Positions 5,793 through 7,204 of a DNA stretch of 7,204 nucleotides are shown piece by piece (position 1 is the stretch's first letter; the number at the start of each line of letters is the position of its first letter). Location: positions 1-7,204 of the forward strand of contig JBCCRH010000335.1 in the NCBI GenBank assembly GCA_039208045.1, given 5' to 3'. This DNA comes from JBCCRH01 sp039208045 (GTDB taxonomy: Bacteria > Bacteroidota > Bacteroidia > Chitinophagales > Saprospiraceae). The translations under genes and the position numbers were made by a program. The notes below the pieces were generated by a model. The model had not been told where the DNA came from and ran no database searches. It saw nothing but the letters and a program-made list of their open reading frames with translations.

Positions 5793-5825
5793 CAAAAATA
5801 GACCTATTTTTTATTTCGCACAATT
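5793..5825 (-). promoter_or_regulatory. Probable promoter for tRNA-Phe and the his operon
   Basis: On the minus strand TATTTTTG (5800-5793) matches the Bacteroidota -7 consensus TAnnTTTG in full, and AATTG (5825-5821) lies 20 nt upstream at the place of the -33 TTG element. Transcription should start about 5786, leaving a pre-tRNA leader of about 33 nt that includes the small stem GCTTG/CAAGC (5787-5772). Runs of T on this strand (5832-5850) lie just upstream and may act like an UP element. No comparable promoter is visible between the tRNA and hisG. Confidence 0.7.
5794..5811. repeat. Palindrome centred beside the -7 element
   Basis: AAAAATAG (5794-5801) and CTATTTTT (5804-5811) are perfect inverted copies separated by AC. 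The left half is the -7 element of the tRNA/his promoter read on the opposite strand. The right half gives a near-match, TATTTTTT, on the plus strand, pointing at the MtfA-like gene. It may be a divergent promoter or an operator, but AT-rich palindromes also arise by chance. Confidence 0.45.
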
Positions 5826-5894
5826 CTCAATCAAAAAAAAATCAAAAAAATCTTAATCGGGCATGTTCCATTCTAAAGGGAATTCGTTTCTTTA

Positions 5895-6740
5895 ATGAAA
5901 TACTATCTAACTATGCCTGCTCAACTATTATCGCTTCCTTTTGTCGTCAGCGCCCTCGTTTGCTTGTACTTCGCATGGGAAGTCGATGAAGGCTATGCGA
6001 TATATATGGTTCCCTTTGTGGTATTGCTAGCTATCATTTACGTATTTAGCCCACAGATCAATTGGTGGTGGTACACTCGCAATACGCCTAAGCTAGACCC
6101 GCGCTTGACAATCTTGCTACAGCAACGTATGCCCTTTTATCAGCAGTTAACTTTAGAAGCGAAAAAACAGTTCCGCGATCGTATCTTTTTGTATATGCAC
6201 GCCAACGAGTTTACGCCCCAAGGCACAGACAGCGTACCTGAGGATATTAAACTAGTCATCGCTGCCAGCGCAGTACAATTAACTTTTGGGCAAGAAGACT
6301 TCTTGCTGGCCCCTTTTGAAAAGATCATCATTTATCCTAAGCCCTTCCCCTCTCCACAGTATCCTCGCCATTTCCACGCTTCTGAAATTTATGAAGAAGA
6401 TGGGGTGATTCTTTTTTCGGCGGAGCAGTTAATGTTGGGCTTTATGCAGCCTAATCAGTACTACAACATCGCGCTCCACGAATACGCTAAGGTATTTAGA
6501 GTCAACTATCCTGAAAAGGATTATCCGAAACTACCAGAAGATATTTGGGAAAAGCTAGAACAGATCAGTCATTTTAGCCGAAAGGCTGTAACCGAATGGA
6601 TCAACTTGGAAGTGCTACCGCCTTATCCGGTGAGTGTGAGTCATTTCTTTATATTTCCACAGGCGTTTCAGGCGCATTTGCCGGAAGTGTACGAGCGGTA
6701 TGTGAAGGTATTTGGGCAGGATCCGCTTCGAGCGGCTTAG
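5895..6740 (+). CDS. Membrane-anchored MtfA-like (M90 family) protein with degenerate zinc motif
   Basis: The 281-aa product has two hydrophobic segments near the N-terminus (about 9-28 and 34-51), predicted to anchor it in the inner membrane, then a soluble domain resembling MtfA-type zinc peptidases. Resemblance is seen in the order of motifs: KKQFRDRIFLYMHANEFTPQG (90-110, helix and loop before the conserved TD), VIAASAVQLTFG (121-132), IIIYPKPF (144-151), a GVILFSAEQLMLGF segment (170-183), and the C-terminal PQAFQAHLPEVYERY with FGQDP (273-277). The zinc site, HEFAH in active members, reads HEYAK (195-199), so the second His is Lys. The downstream metal-ligand region, where active members have EYFFE, reads HFFIFP (250-255). 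Peptidase activity is therefore doubtful, and a binding or regulatory role is possible. The ATG at 5895 is the first in frame; Met7 is an alternative. It is divergent from tRNA-Phe. Family call from memory of motifs, without a search. Confidence 0.75.
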   Translation: MKYYLTMPAQLLSLPFVVSALVCLYFAWEVDEGYAIYMVPFVVLLAIIYVFSPQINWWWYTRNTPKLDPRLTILLQQRMPFYQQLTLEAKKQFRDRIFLYMHANEFTPQGTDSVPEDIKLVIAASAVQLTFGQEDFLLAPFEKIIIYPKPFPSPQYPRHFHASEIYEEDGVILFSAEQLMLGFMQPNQYYNIALHEYAKVFRVNYPEKDYPKLPEDIWEKLEQISHFSRKAVTEWINLEVLPPYPVSVSHFFIFPQAFQAHLPEVYERYVKVFGQDPLRAA

Positions 6741-6806
6741 CTTCGACTTTGGAGGTTTTCAACAAGCACCTACCTGCTTAAACCTCCAAAGTTTTGCTTA
6801 GAAGCT
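6739..6806. terminator. Nested inverted repeat, bidirectional terminator between convergent genes
   Basis: Three nested stems share one axis: outer AGCTTC (6739-6744) with GAAGCT (6801-6806); middle CTTTGGAGGTTT (6747-6758) with AAACCTCCAAAG (6780-6791), extended one pair outward; and inner AAGCA (6764-6768) with TGCTT (6775-6779) around a 6-nt loop, with a 5-nt bulge on the left. Only a short T-run (TTTT, 6792-6795) follows on the plus strand, so termination may be moderate. The TAG stop codons of both convergent genes fall in or against the outer arms. Confidence 0.75.
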
Positions 6807-7204
6807 ACTGCACTAGAATTTTCCGCGAAAATACTTGCCCTTTTTGACGAATCGTCAATAAGTATGCTCCCTTGGATACATCGCGCAAATCGATTTGCTT
6901 ATTATAAATCCCTTCAAAATTGCGCATCTGCTCTTTATATATTTGCTGACCATTCAGATCCGTCACTCGAATATCTAGCTCTCCTGGCACAGCCTCAAAC
7001 TGTAGCATCAGTAAGCCGTCTGTTGGATTGGGGAAAGCATCGAAAGCAGGGAGATCCAGTTTCCTGGCATTAGGGTCAAAAGCAGGAAATGCCTCCTCTT
7101 CAATTATCTCTATGTCAGTCTCTCCTTCGGTAAGTTCTTCTTCGGTCAGCTCTTCTTCGTCATCTGTGCGTGTAATGATGATAATCTCCGTCTCCGTCAT
7201 AGAA
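6805..7204 (-). CDS. C-terminal part of a secreted protein with T9SS sorting domain (partial)
   Basis: The frame is open to the right edge, so the N-terminus is missing; the Met codon at 7200 is probably internal because no signal peptide follows it. The visible 131 residues from that Met are an acidic, Glu/Asp/Thr/Ile-rich linker (about 1-40, for example DDEEELTEEELTEGETDIE) and then a type IX secretion C-terminal sorting domain (about 50-131): AFPNPTDG (55-62), LDIRVTDLNGQQIY (75-88), GAYLLTIRQKG (111-121) and the end SRKILVQ. In known systems this domain routes proteins that have crossed by Sec through the outer membrane and is then removed. The cargo domain, and so the function, lies outside the window. 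It converges on the MtfA-like gene across a shared inverted repeat. Confidence 0.88.
   Translation of the reverse strand, partial: SMTETEIIIITRTDDEEELTEEELTEGETDIEIIEEEAFPAFDPNARKLDLPAFDAFPNPTDGLLMLQFEAVPGELDIRVTDLNGQQIYKEQMRNFEGIYNKQIDLRDVSKGAYLLTIRQKGQVFSRKILVQ

Noticed and set aside
5850..5894. A specific plus-strand promoter for the MtfA-like gene
   Set aside because: No TAnnTTTG with a correctly spaced TTG is visible in the 45 nt before the start; only the weak palindrome half upstream is a candidate.
5678..5989. Plus-strand open frame across the tRNA gene
   Set aside because: It reads antisense through a complete tRNA and overlaps the start of the MtfA-like gene in another frame.
7198..7200. 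ATG at 7200 as the true start of the T9SS-domain protein
   Set aside because: The frame stays open to the edge, no signal peptide follows this Met although T9SS cargo needs one, and sorting domains normally end much larger proteins.

Overview
The window is most likely from a Bacteroidota chromosome, probably of the Saprospirales/Lewinella type. The supporting signs are: a his operon in the order G-D-C-B-H-A with a fused bifunctional HisB; a type IX secretion (T9SS) C-terminal sorting domain at the right edge; starts without Shine-Dalgarno sequences, preceded by A-rich DNA; and a TAnnTTTG-type promoter element. The lineage below phylum is inference.

Layout. Positions 1-5485 hold six histidine biosynthesis genes on the minus strand, transcribed right to left: hisG, hisD, hisC, hisB, hisH and the first 87 codons of hisA, which runs off the left edge. 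hisG/hisD, hisD/hisC and hisC/hisB are 1-4 nt apart. hisB/hisH and hisH/hisA are separated by 113 and 209 nt of repeat DNA: G-rich short-unit repeats in both, plus a REP-like 42-nt tandem repeat in the second. Upstream of hisG lies a regulatory leader with an 18-codon peptide containing four consecutive His codons and a fifth later, a set of mutually exclusive RNA pairings, and a strong intrinsic terminator. Thirteen nucleotides upstream of the leader start is a tRNA-Phe(GAA) gene on the same strand. The only recognisable promoter lies upstream of that tRNA, so tRNA and his operon are probably one transcript.

At 5895-6740 on the plus strand is a membrane-anchored MtfA-like (M90 family) protein whose HExxH zinc motif is degenerate (HEYAK). 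It converges, through a nested inverted repeat, on a minus-strand gene at the right edge. Only the acidic linker and T9SS sorting domain of that gene are visible.

How it works together. HisG commits PRPP and ATP to the pathway. HisH (with HisF, presumably beyond the left edge) and HisA handle the imidazole-forming steps. The two halves of HisB, with HisC and HisD, finish histidine. The leader reads charged tRNA-His supply: stalling at the His codons should favour the antiterminator and expression of the operon, while read-through to the leader stop should favour termination before hisG. The most notable discovery is this tRNA-Phe / His-leader / attenuator module, which has every expected part of classical attenuation.
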